This document shows, piece by piece, positions 1-6,653 of a stretch of 6,972 bases of DNA. Position numbers and translations under genes: made by a program. The notes below the pieces were generated by a model, which had not been told where the DNA came from, searched no databases, and saw only the letters and a list, made by a program, of their open reading frames with translations. Origin of the DNA: Deltaproteobacteria bacterium (GTDB taxonomy: Bacteria > Desulfobacterota > Desulfobacteria > Desulfobacterales > SURF-7); assembly GCA_019307665.1 (NCBI GenBank), contig JAFDJC010000181.1, positions 1,400 through 8,371 of the forward strand. The letters are read 5' to 3'. Within the stretch, counting starts at the first letter, position 1; each line of letters begins with the position of its first letter.

Positions 1-178
1 CGATGTCTACGATGCCCTTACATCAAAGAGAGCTTATAAGGAAGCATTTGTCCATCAGGATGCGCTGGACATAATTACCCGGTTAAAAGGTACTCAGTTC
101 GACCCTGATGTTGTGGATGCATTTCTTGCCGTGGAAAATGAGTTTCAGCATATCAGCAATAAGTTTAAAGATGTTTGA
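1..178 (+). CDS. HD-GYP domain phosphodiesterase, C-terminal fragment
   Basis: Only the last 58 codons are in the window, in the frame beginning at base 2 and stopping with TGA at 176-178. The translation starts with DVYDALTSKR, continues AYKEAF, and later has FDPDVVDAFL. These are the typical C-terminal signatures of HD-GYP domains: the D-x-[YF]-D-A-[LM]-x-S-x-R motif after the last metal-binding residues, and the G-x-x-FDP-x-[VL]-x-AF motif. HD-GYP proteins hydrolyse cyclic di-GMP in the cytoplasm, usually as response regulators or sensor-linked enzymes. The catalytic HD and GYP residues and any N-terminal regulatory domain lie outside the window, so activity and domain architecture cannot be judged. 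The gene converges on the DHH–CBS gene, and a hairpin repeat lies 17 bases after its stop. Confidence 0.85.
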   Translation, partial: DVYDALTSKRAYKEAFVHQDALDIITRLKGTQFDPDVVDAFLAVENEFQHISNKFKDV

Positions 179-195
179 CAGGATTGCTTGTTGAA

Positions 196-288
196 GGGTG
201 CGCAGCACAAGATGCTAAGAATGGGCGTAAGTTTTGTGGATCTCTTCTTACCCTTCGGGCACCTGCAACGAGTTGCCGGTGTCACCCA
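196..288 (-). repeat. Hairpin repeat, copy A (eroded, inverted relative to copy B)
   Basis: This 93-base stretch matches the reverse complement of 6526-6618 with 8 mismatches and no gaps. It contains an imperfect stem at 260-281 (10 base pairs with one mismatch, loop GA). Next to it is a small CCCTTCGGG-type stem at about 251-259. The second terminal hairpin seen in copy B is not preserved here: only CTTGTTG at 187-193 remains recognisable. The copy lies between the stops of two convergent genes, 17 bases after the HD-GYP stop and 9 bases from the DHH–CBS stop. This is a common position for REP-like extragenic elements. It lacks the T-run of a classic intrinsic terminator, although the hairpin could still influence 3' ends of both transcripts. 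Confidence 0.8.
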
Positions 289-297
289 GCCCAAGTC

Positions 298-1590
298 CTA
301 TTCCGGCAAAAGATCATAAAAATACCGCATTGAATCAGATCGTGTGATAATTCCGATAATCTTTCCATTGTCTTCAACGGGCAGCCTTCCGATATCATGC
401 TTTACCATAATTCCGGCGGCTTCCATGGGGCTCCTGTCAGGTGTTATTGTAAAGTTTTTTCGACTCATAAATGCCTTTGCAGGCGCATCCATCTGATCTT
501 TTCTGACCTTCTTAAAGTCTCTTATTGAAATGACGCCCTGGAGTTTTCCATTGTCAATTACCGGTACACCTGTATATCCTTGTTCCCGTAGTAGAACCAC
601 AACATCTTTCATCTTTTTGTCCGGCCCAATGGAGACAACAGGATAAGACATCAAGTCAGACACCGTTACGGAAGATATCTGGTTTCCCGTAATCAACTCC
701 ATGATCCATTCTTCAATTGCTTCAGGTTTCACTGATTTTATCATTGCGGAGCCTGCTCCCGAATGACCACCGCCGCCCATACTTTTCATGATCAGCCCGA
801 CGTTCAAATCTTCTACATTGCTTCGGGATATAACAGTACAGCGGTCTCCGTCTTTTTGTTTAAAAATGCCGAATGCAGCATCAATATTCAGTATTTCCCT
901 GTACATCTGAATAACAATGGCAAGGTTGCCCACATGTTTTTCTATTTCAACGATATTGCAGCTAATGGTAAATCCTTTAACTTTTTTTCTTTGGGCATTC
1001 TGAAGCATTTTGAACAGTACGGCTTTCTGCCTTTCTCCGTAAGCAGGACGCAGAAATTTACTCAATATGTTGAGGTCCGCCTTGTTTTCAAGCAGATACC
1101 CGGCGGCATAGGCATCCTCTGCAGTTGTAGAAGGAAAACTGAGCCCTCCGGTATCTTCATAAAGCCCTGCAAGAAAAAGTGTGGCATGTACAGGCGTGAG
1201 TTCAATCTTATGCGCCTTAATATGCCTGAGCATCAGGGTTATTGTCGCCCCGATTTCTTCCTGGCATTTCCAGTCCGGTTTAATATCCCCTCCCGGATGA
1301 TGATCCCAAAGAACAATTTCAAATCCTCTATGGTCTTTAAACTTCCCCGTAAGACCGGTACGTCCCCATGTGTTTGTGTCCACCACGATAAGGCGGGTTA
1401 TCTTTTCCGGATTTATCTTATCAATGGTTAATGTTTTAAAAAGATCCTTATGAATGGACAGAAACGCCTTAACATTGGGATTTATAGTTTTAGGTAAAAC
1501 CGGAACAACGCCGGGATAAATAAGCGTTCCTGCTATAACTGAAGCCAGGGCGTCAAAGTCAGTGCTTTTATGAGTCGTTATAATCTCCAT
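298..1590 (-). CDS. DHH/DHHA1 phosphoesterase with CBS pair
   Basis: This 430-residue cytoplasmic protein has a DHH phosphoesterase domain. Motif I is H7-KST-D11-F-D13. The second metal site is D71 in LIVVDT. The name motif is D96-H97-H98, and the fourth motif has D146 in LYEDTGG. A DHHA1 substrate-binding domain follows, with the GGGGH-SGAG signature at 272-280. Two CBS repeats at about 308-360 and 370-425 form a likely nucleotide-sensing Bateman module. DHH/DHHA1 enzymes hydrolyse phosphodiesters of small nucleotides or short oligonucleotides with Mn2+. The same DHH–CBS order precedes a poly(A)-polymerase-like domain in the long A-adding tRNA nucleotidyltransferases of Aquifex and some deltaproteobacteria. 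That domain is absent here, so tRNA end repair should not be assigned. The ATG at 1588-1590 is chosen because motif I starts within the first seven residues. An AGGAGA at 1604-1609 lies 13 bases upstream, which is rather far. The substrate is unknown. Confidence 0.88.
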   Translation of the reverse strand: MEIITTHKSTDFDALASVIAGTLIYPGVVPVLPKTINPNVKAFLSIHKDLFKTLTIDKINPEKITRLIVVDTNTWGRTGLTGKFKDHRGFEIVLWDHHPGGDIKPDWKCQEEIGATITLMLRHIKAHKIELTPVHATLFLAGLYEDTGGLSFPSTTAEDAYAAGYLLENKADLNILSKFLRPAYGERQKAVLFKMLQNAQRKKVKGFTISCNIVEIEKHVGNLAIVIQMYREILNIDAAFGIFKQKDGDRCTVISRSNVEDLNVGLIMKSMGGGGHSGAGSAMIKSVKPEAIEEWIMELITGNQISSVTVSDLMSYPVVSIGPDKKMKDVVVLLREQGYTGVPVIDNGKLQGVISIRDFKKVRKDQMDAPAKAFMSRKNFTITPDRSPMEAAGIMVKHDIGRLPVEDNGKIIGIITRSDSMRYFYDLLPE

Positions 1591-1656
1591 TTTTATTGCA
1601 TAATCTCCTGTTTTTTATTATTGCAACATATCATAACATTTGAGGAAAATACAGAT
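1591..1656. promoter_or_regulatory. Divergent intergenic region between DHH–CBS and GDPD genes
   Basis: This 66-base AT-rich spacer separates two divergently read genes and must hold at least part of both transcription start regions. On the - strand, AGGAGA (1604-1609) is the likely ribosome binding site of the DHH–CBS gene. On the + strand, GAGGA (1642-1646) serves the GDPD gene. TATCAT at 1629-1634 could be a -10 for the + strand, and the overlapping ATCATA reads TATGAT on the - strand. No convincing -35 partner is visible for either, so no promoter is assigned firmly. Confidence 0.35.
1642..1646 (+). promoter_or_regulatory. Ribosome binding site deciding the GDPD start
   Basis: GAGGA lies 10 bases before the ATG at 1657. 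The upstream in-frame ATG at 1570 has no Shine-Dalgarno-like sequence and would overlap the start of the divergent gene, so this site favours the 1657 start. Confidence 0.6.
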
Positions 1657-2457
1657 ATGAAACCTGCATCTATTATAGAAAAAATATTTATGCTCTCAGC
1701 CGACACCATGTTTTCCATAATTCCCCGTCGTGTGCCAGACAGGGAAAGTCTCATGCAATGCAAAGTCGTCGCTCACAGAGGCGATCATGACAACAATAAT
1801 AAAATACTCGAAAACACGATACCGGCATTTGATAGGGTTCTTGAAAACAGTATATGGGGTTTTGAGTTTGATATTCGATGGACCAGTGACCTGAAGCCGG
1901 TTGTCTTTCATGATGCCGACCTGATGCGCCTGTTTGACTCTCCGTTAAAAATAAAAGATCTGACTTTTGACCAGATAAAGAAAGACTTCCCCCTTATTCC
2001 AAGCCTTGAAGAAGTTATACATAAATATGGGAATAAACTTCATATTTTTGCTGAGATTAAAGAAGAGATATATCCGGACCCCGCTCTGCAAAACAACATG
2101 CTGAAAGAGCTTTTTGCATCACTCGAACCGGTAAAGGACTATCATATTCTGTCTTTATGTCCCGACATGTTTAAGGTGATCAATTTCGCCCCTGAACACT
2201 CATTTATACCAGTGGCTGAAACCAACATGCGTGATATGAGCGAACTTGCCCTTTCAAATGACTTTGGCGGTGTCTGTGGACATTATCTCTTTGTGACGGA
2301 TGACATATTAAGAAAACACCATAAAAAAGGGCAAGGGGCGGGAACAGGATATGCGTCGTCGGCAAATTGCCTGTTCCGTGAAATGAACCGTGGTGTTGAC
2401 TGGATATTTTCCAATAATGCAGTAGAAATTCAGGGAATTCTAAATCAATTGATGTAA
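1657..2457 (+). CDS. Glycerophosphodiester phosphodiesterase (GDPD) family protein
   Basis: The protein of 266 residues is a GDPD-family TIM barrel. The signature residues are visible. The HRG motif has H40 and R41, followed by E52 in LENT. E70 and D72 lie in FEFDIRW and H85 lies in VFHD. E133 lies in FAEIK, and a C-terminal GVDWIFSNN strand closes the barrel. In this family the two histidines act as acid/base and the acidic residues bind a divalent metal. The usual reaction is hydrolysis of glycerophosphodiesters to glycerol 3-phosphate and an alcohol, in lipid turnover or phosphate scavenging. All core catalytic positions are retained, so an active enzyme is likely, but the substrate is not shown. 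No clear signal peptide precedes the barrel with this start, which suggests a cytoplasmic protein. The ORF can be extended to an ATG at 1570, giving a hydrophobic N-terminus, but that start lacks a ribosome binding site and overlaps the divergent gene. No obvious terminator follows. Confidence 0.88.
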   Translation: MKPASIIEKIFMLSADTMFSIIPRRVPDRESLMQCKVVAHRGDHDNNNKILENTIPAFDRVLENSIWGFEFDIRWTSDLKPVVFHDADLMRLFDSPLKIKDLTFDQIKKDFPLIPSLEEVIHKYGNKLHIFAEIKEEIYPDPALQNNMLKELFASLEPVKDYHILSLCPDMFKVINFAPEHSFIPVAETNMRDMSELALSNDFGGVCGHYLFVTDDILRKHHKKGQGAGTGYASSANCLFREMNRGVDWIFSNNAVEIQGILNQLM

Positions 2458-2607
2458 CGAAATCCTTTCATCCGACAATCGCTTTATTTCTTGAGTTTTG
2501 GATTCGTTATGATAATTATTGCCCACCAGTATAAATAGTGCCTGAACGGAAACCGGAATTTTTCGCGTGGGCACTAAATAACGTTTCTAATTTCAGGAGC
2601 TATCAAC
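2458..2607 (+). promoter_or_regulatory. Leader region of the cyclase/FG-GAP operon
   Basis: This 150-base gap has no gene. It probably contains the promoter of the following two-gene unit. TATAAA at 2530-2535 is a possible -10 hexamer, but the sequence 17 bases upstream (TTATGA, 2507-2512) is a poor -35. GATAAT at 2511-2516 is an alternative -10, with TTGAGT (2491-2496) only 14 bases away. Downstream, GTGGGCA at 2567-2573 is complementary to TGCCCAC at 2520-2526. The overlapping GGCACTA at 2570-2576 is complementary to TAGTGCC at 2536-2542, so two 7-base stems compete. Neither promoter nor structure is certain. Confidence 0.35.
2595..2599 (+). promoter_or_regulatory. Ribosome binding site supporting a TTG start
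   Basis: A strong AGGAG lies 8 bases before the TTG at 2608-2610. The first in-frame ATG is near codon 87, well inside the helical region, so the TTG is taken as the start of the cyclase gene. Confidence 0.75.
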
Positions 2608-4845
2608 TTGAGTCTCTTTGCTTCGAAATCCTCTGAAAAAGAAAGTGTCAGCCTTAAAACCGGCGCCATCAATTTTTCATTTGACAGGCTAATACCGGGT
2701 GTTGACAACATACGGTATGACGTGCATCTTAGCCCTACTCTTAAAAAATTATCCGATGAAATTATAACTCATCTTGTCGCCAGACACTCCGGCATCAAAG
2801 AGACATCTGACTTTAATAGCCGTTCAAAAGTCTGGATCAAGGTGAAAGACGAATTCAAGCAGAATATGATCGATGTTATGATCGGAGCCATAAACAACGC
2901 AAAGCAGACCCGGGAAATACAATGTGATTTCCTTGCTCAGGCAGCTGTTGTTAAAATGTTTCTCGAACGTATCCGGTCCGGATTCGACAAATTGATCGAA
3001 TATTACAAAAACATTATACACAAAAATGAAGTCAGCAGATCAAGAAGTTTTCGCGCTGTCATTCGCCTTAAGGAAGAGCTCTCTGATATCCAGCAAAGCA
3101 AAAAAGAAATTATCAGAAAGGTTGCTTTTGATTTATTTCAATATCTGAATGATATTCAAGAAAATGACCTTAAAAAAATTCGAGAGGCCAACTTTGGAAT
3201 CGAATCAATTCTTCCGAATTATTTTTTTTCCAATCCATTGATCCATATTGAAAATGCATCTGATGATTTTTTCATGATCGAAGAATATATTTTGTTGGGA
3301 AACCGTACCGGGGACCCGATCAATTATTCATCATTTCTCTCCATTTTAAAAAATTTTATCGCCGGGATCATGCCGAACGAATCAAATCCGGACGAATCAA
3401 ATCCGGATGAATCAGGCACAGATGAAGTGTTAATGCATCCTGAGAATATCAACATGCTTTTCAGTTACCATGAGACAGAAAAGCAATTAAAAAACCTTAA
3501 AAAAAACAATTCGGATTTTCATACTCTGAAGGCGACGTTTAAGAAAAAAAAGAAACGCTTTAACCTTCTTGAAAGTATCCTGAAGCAGGAAAATCTTGTG
3601 GAAGGAATAGTGGCATCTTATGAAATGCAACTGTTTTTTAAGGAGTTCTGCCCTCCTTTTTTCCCGCACGAAATTCTGAGCTTCCTGATTTCCCCCAAAA
3701 AAAGAAAAGAAATTACTTCAAAGCTGAAGAAATTAAAAAGCTCATCAGGCAAACCCCTGGCTATAAAACCGATTAAAAAAGCAATCCGAAAGGTAAAAAG
3801 AATAAGAAAAAATGAAAAAAGAGATTACATTCTTCGTTTCCTTAAAAGCTTTGTCCAATATCACAGAGACCTTCAAAACTTTAAAAAGCTTCGGGATGCC
3901 ATGGAATGGGTCAACCTGACCAATGATGATAAAATTCTGTCCCTCTCGCGTGTAAACCATACCCTTCATGAATTCCTGTTACCAAGAGAAAAGATTTTTG
4001 AAGAAAAGCCTGTGGTGAATCATGTTATTTTAAAAACTGATGTCAGGGGTTCAACAAACATTACGCATCAGATAAAAGAAAGAGGCCTGAACCCTGCATC
4101 ATATTTCAGCCTCAATTATTTCAATCCCATATCCGCCATACTACCCGATTACGGCGCTACCAAAGTGTTTATCGAAGGCGACGCAATTATCCTGGCCATT
4201 TCCGAAAAAGAAGAAACGCCTTCAGACTGGTACAGCGTGGCCCGAGCATGCGGACTTGCAATCAAAATGTTGGTGATCACAAAGCGCTATAACACAAAAT
4301 CAAAAAAACACAGACTTCCAATTCTTGAACAGGGAATCGGAATATGCTTTCGGGACACGCCTCCGACATATCTATTTGACGGAGATAACAGGATTATGAT
4401 ATCTCCGGCCATTAATTTTGCCGACCGCCTGTCCAGCTGTTCTAAAGCTATCCGTAAAAAGCTGGAAATAGAAAATCCGCCTTTTAATCTTTATGTGTTT
4501 AAAACCTCTCCCGACAGTATCGGCAATTCCACAGCAGATGATGTTTACACCAGGTATAACATTAACGGAATAGAATTAAGCTTCAAAGGATTTGAAAAGC
4601 TAAAAGATGAGATAGACTTAAAAACAATGGAATTAAAAATTCCTGAGCTTTCGGATGAAAAAATTGTTGTTCATACCGGTATCTATCCCACAATATCCGC
4701 AAAATATCAGCGACTTGTAATAAGAGAAGCTGCAATTCCCCTGGTATCTCCGGAAGATTTTTCATTCATCCGTCTCACATCCGGCAAATACTATGAGGTC
4801 TGCACCAACAAAGTTCTTTATGACCATGTAAAGAAAAAAACCTGA
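2608..4845 (+). CDS. Divergent class III nucleotidyl cyclase with long helical N-terminal region
   Basis: This 745-residue protein has no signal peptide or membrane segment. Residues 1-460 are mostly helical and charged, with lysine-rich stretches at 312-317 and about 363-405. An ESNPD-type tandem repeat lies near 257-268. I do not recognise a known sensor domain there. Residues 470-610 look like a class III adenylate/guanylate cyclase fold. D478 in KTDVRGST and D525 in IEGDAII fit the two metal-binding aspartates. GIGIC at 576-580 fits the central strand, and N603 and R607 in INFADRL match the transition-state Asn-x3-Arg pair. The positions that usually select the purine base appear changed: Phe521 where adenylate cyclases have Lys and guanylate cyclases Glu, and Ile596 where Asp/Thr or Cys is usual. 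The product nucleotide therefore cannot be named. Residues 611-745 form a further conserved-looking tail of unknown role. The downstream FG-GAP gene begins 31 bases later, so the two probably form an operon. The TTG start is supported by AGGAG 8 bases upstream. Confidence 0.72.
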   Translation: MSLFASKSSEKESVSLKTGAINFSFDRLIPGVDNIRYDVHLSPTLKKLSDEIITHLVARHSGIKETSDFNSRSKVWIKVKDEFKQNMIDVMIGAINNAKQTREIQCDFLAQAAVVKMFLERIRSGFDKLIEYYKNIIHKNEVSRSRSFRAVIRLKEELSDIQQSKKEIIRKVAFDLFQYLNDIQENDLKKIREANFGIESILPNYFFSNPLIHIENASDDFFMIEEYILLGNRTGDPINYSSFLSILKNFIAGIMPNESNPDESNPDESGTDEVLMHPENINMLFSYHETEKQLKNLKKNNSDFHTLKATFKKKKKRFNLLESILKQENLVEGIVASYEMQLFFKEFCPPFFPHEILSFLISPKKRKEITSKLKKLKSSSGKPLAIKPIKKAIRKVKRIRKNEKRDYILRFLKSFVQYHRDLQNFKKLRDAMEWVNLTNDDKILSLSRVNHTLHEFLLPREKIFEEKPVVNHVILKTDVRGSTNITHQIKERGLNPASYFSLNYFNPISAILPDYGATKVFIEGDAIILAISEKEETPSDWYSVARACGLAIKMLVITKRYNTKSKKHRLPILEQGIGICFRDTPPTYLFDGDNRIMISPAINFADRLSSCSKAIRKKLEIENPPFNLYVFKTSPDSIGNSTADDVYTRYNINGIELSFKGFEKLKDEIDLKTMELKIPELSDEKIVVHTGIYPTISAKYQRLVIREAAIPLVSPEDFSFIRLTSGKYYEVCTNKVLYDHVKKKT
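3378..3407 (+). repeat. 15-base perfect tandem duplication inside the cyclase gene
   Basis: The unit CGAATCAAATCCGGA occurs twice in a row at 3378-3392 and 3393-3407, followed by a partial third unit starting TGAATCA. It encodes an acidic, polar Glu-Ser-Asn-Pro-Asp repeat around residues 257-268. This is probably a flexible linker between helical segments and a place where length can change by slippage without breaking the frame. Confidence 0.9.
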
Positions 4846-4863
4846 TCCTCATGTCTGAATTTT

Positions 4864-4867
4864 TGGA
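4864..4867 (+). promoter_or_regulatory. Ribosome binding site of the FG-GAP gene
   Basis: GGAG lies 9 bases before the ATG at 4877, in the 31-base gap after the cyclase stop. The short gap and dedicated ribosome binding site fit co-transcription with separate translation initiation. Confidence 0.7.
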
Positions 4868-4876
4868 GATTATTAT

Positions 4877-6502
4877 ATGATTACTGCAACAAAGTGGTTA
4901 GCTTCACGATTCGAAAATTCGAGAAACTACAAAATATTACTCCTGCTCCTTTTCTTTTTTGGAATTTTATCACTGTCCGATGAATCAAGGGCAGAAGACA
5001 CCTTCTTTACAACTTATTCCCTTACTGTTGAAGGCAGTCAAATCGATTATCTGGTTGAAGATTTGAACAATGATGGAAATAATGATCTGCTTTTTTTTCA
5101 TCTGCTTAAAACCGGTGATAAAGTATCTCGCATGTTTTCCATTTTTTACCAGACTCAAAACGGTTATGCCTCCACTGCGGACCAGCATTTTGAAATAGAC
5201 AAAGATGCCATTGTCTATTTTGTTTCGGATGTCGACCCAATCCCCGGCAAAGAAATTTTATTCTTCAAATCAGCAGGATTATTTTATTATGCCGCTTATT
5301 CAGGCAAATTTGAGTTGACACCGAAATTATTAATAGAAACGGATTCCATGTTTAAGCTTCCGGATGCGTCTTTTATGGAACACTATAAATTCGCACGGGA
5401 CCTGAACGACGATAATATTGATGAAATTCTAGTTCCGCAGTTCGATGGGTTTGCTGTCTATTGTCGAAACACCCTGGGCAGCTATTCTTTAAAATCAAAG
5501 CTTCAGGCCCGCATGCAGACGAATATCCTTTCAGGACGGGAACTAAGCAAATATCTCGTATCATCTTACAGTATACCGAATATAGCTGTTATTGATTACA
5601 ATAATGACAAGAAAAAAGATATCGTTTTTATCCAGGAAACTCACATGTCCGTGTTTTTTCAAACCAATGACCTAATCTTTTCAAACAAAGAACCGGCAAT
5701 CCTCAAGCTCGCAGAAAAGTTAACCCAGGCGTATGCTTTGCAGATAAGAAATCATAATATTTATCAGAGAAACCGATTTAAAGACAAAGTTGGTGTAAGG
5801 GCGCTTGAAGATCTGAATAATGACGGACTGATGGATTTGATTATTGAAAACTTTTCCGTGACTGAAAGTTTGTTTAATCCAACAAAAACCCTGAAGGTTT
5901 ATTTCGGCCGGCCGGTCGCGGGCAACCCTTCCAGAGGAGCCATCTTCGACAAGGTACCGGACAATACAATTGTTACAACCGGATTTCCGGGGCGCAGCAA
6001 GGCAGTCGATTTAAATGGCGACAATACTAAAGAGTTGCTTGTTCCATCAGTGGAGCTTGGCTTATTTAAAATTATTCGCATTATTCTATCCGGGGAAGCA
6101 GATGTCAGTGTGTATGTTTATAAGTGCAATGAAAAAGGTATATACAATAAGGATCCTGACGAGGAGATACGCTTTTCAGTTGATATTGACAGAAAAGGCA
6201 GGAAGATTCCTGTTTCCAGCTTTACCGGTGATTTCAACGGAGATGGCAAAACAGACTACCTGGGATCAAAAGATGATGCTGTTGTACTTGTATTCAATCC
6301 GGGCGATGGAAGTTTAAAGTCAACTCCGGATGTCACATTTCCCGCCCAAATACCGGAAAATGGCCTTAAGGTGAAGCCCCACTATCTCAACAACGATCAA
6401 TTCAGCGATGTCATCATTGTTTATAACGATTCTACAGACAAACCCAGCCGGCCGGGAAAAAATGTAAGCGTTTTGATCAATAATAATGAAAAACCCAATT
6501 AA
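4877..6502 (+). CDS. Exported FG-GAP/VCBS-like repeat protein
   Basis: This 541-residue protein starts with a signal peptide: basic residues, then a hydrophobic run (about residues 20-33), then a likely cleavage after SRA near residue 39. It is probably exported to the periplasm or beyond. The mature part has regularly spaced D-x-N-x-D-x-x-x-D-type motifs: 62-70, 175-183, 240-248, 312-320, 378-386 and 452-460, plus a weaker LNNDQFSD near 504-511. Another degenerate strand is at 117-130 (SDVDPIPGKEILFF). Such motifs are calcium-binding loops of FG-GAP/VCBS repeats, which form integrin-alpha-like beta-propellers. The number here would fit a single seven- or eight-bladed propeller. No enzyme active site is visible, so a binding or adhesion role is the simplest inference. 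It lies directly downstream of the cyclase gene. The last codons look rearranged: the same tail, with a different ending (KGFK), is found again at 6654-6732 beyond a hairpin repeat, so the present C-terminus NEKPN may be secondary. Confidence 0.82.
   Translation: MITATKWLASRFENSRNYKILLLLLFFFGILSLSDESRAEDTFFTTYSLTVEGSQIDYLVEDLNNDGNNDLLFFHLLKTGDKVSRMFSIFYQTQNGYASTADQHFEIDKDAIVYFVSDVDPIPGKEILFFKSAGLFYYAAYSGKFELTPKLLIETDSMFKLPDASFMEHYKFARDLNDDNIDEILVPQFDGFAVYCRNTLGSYSLKSKLQARMQTNILSGRELSKYLVSSYSIPNIAVIDYNNDKKKDIVFIQETHMSVFFQTNDLIFSNKEPAILKLAEKLTQAYALQIRNHNIYQRNRFKDKVGVRALEDLNNDGLMDLIIENFSVTESLFNPTKTLKVYFGRPVAGNPSRGAIFDKVPDNTIVTTGFPGRSKAVDLNGDNTKELLVPSVELGLFKIIRIILSGEADVSVYVYKCNEKGIYNKDPDEEIRFSVDIDRKGRKIPVSSFTGDFNGDGKTDYLGSKDDAVVLVFNPGDGSLKSTPDVTFPAQIPENGLKVKPHYLNNDQFSDVIIVYNDSTDKPSRPGKNVSVLINNNEKPN
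6421..6486 (+). repeat. Tail duplication, copy 1 (inside the FG-GAP gene)
   Basis: These 66 bases are repeated at 6654-6719 in the same orientation with three differences (6424/6657 T/C, 6454/6687 G/A, 6484/6717 T/C) and no gaps. All three fall in third codon positions and are synonymous. The segment encodes the end of the FG-GAP protein, YNDSTDKPSRPGKNVSVLIN. Confidence 0.92.
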
Positions 6503-6525
6503 AAAGAAAAGAATAATTCCCACCT

Positions 6526-6637
6526 TGGGTAACACCGGCAACTCGTTGCCGGTGCCCGAAGGGCCAGAAGAGATCGACAAAATCTACGCCCATTCTTAGC
6601 ATCTTGTGCTTCGCACCCAGACAACAAGTTGTCTGGG
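6526..6637 (+). repeat. Hairpin repeat, copy B, with two terminal perfect stems
   Basis: This 112-base element carries a perfect 10-base-pair hairpin at each end. The first, 6533-6554, has arms CACCGGCAAC and GTTGCCGGTG with a TC loop. The second, 6616-6637, has arms CCCAGACAAC and GTTGTCTGGG with an AA loop. Both stems share the CAAC/GTTG tip. A small GCCC-GAA-GGGC stem at 6554-6564 adjoins the first. Bases 6526-6618 match copy A at 196-288 in inverted orientation, 85 of 93 identical. The paired-hairpin design, size and extragenic position resemble REP/BIME-like or MITE-like non-autonomous elements. No open reading frame or transposase is associated with it here. Confidence 0.82.
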
Positions 6638-6653
6638 CCACCCCTATTACCTA

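Noticed and set aside
196..288. Intrinsic terminator between the convergent genes.
   Set aside because: A stem is present but no T-run follows on either strand, and the same sequence occurs elsewhere as a repeat, so it is annotated as a repeat.
763..1431. A 222-codon open frame on the + strand.
   Set aside because: It lies antisense to the DHH–CBS gene, whose motifs (DHH, GGGGH, CBS) are clear. The + strand translation has no recognisable domain and no ribosome binding site.
1570..1656. N-terminal extension of the GDPD protein from an ATG at 1570, giving a hydrophobic leader.
   Set aside because: There is no ribosome binding site before 1570 and it would overlap the start of the divergent gene. 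GAGGA before 1657 gives a better start.
6015..6317. A 100-codon open frame on the + strand inside the FG-GAP gene.
   Set aside because: It is out of frame with the FG-GAP gene, whose calcium-loop motifs continue through this stretch. It is a shadow frame.
2608..6502. A Pycsar or CBASS anti-phage operon.
   Set aside because: The cyclase is class III-like, which excludes CBASS. The neighbour is an exported FG-GAP protein rather than a cyclic-nucleotide-binding TIR or membrane effector.
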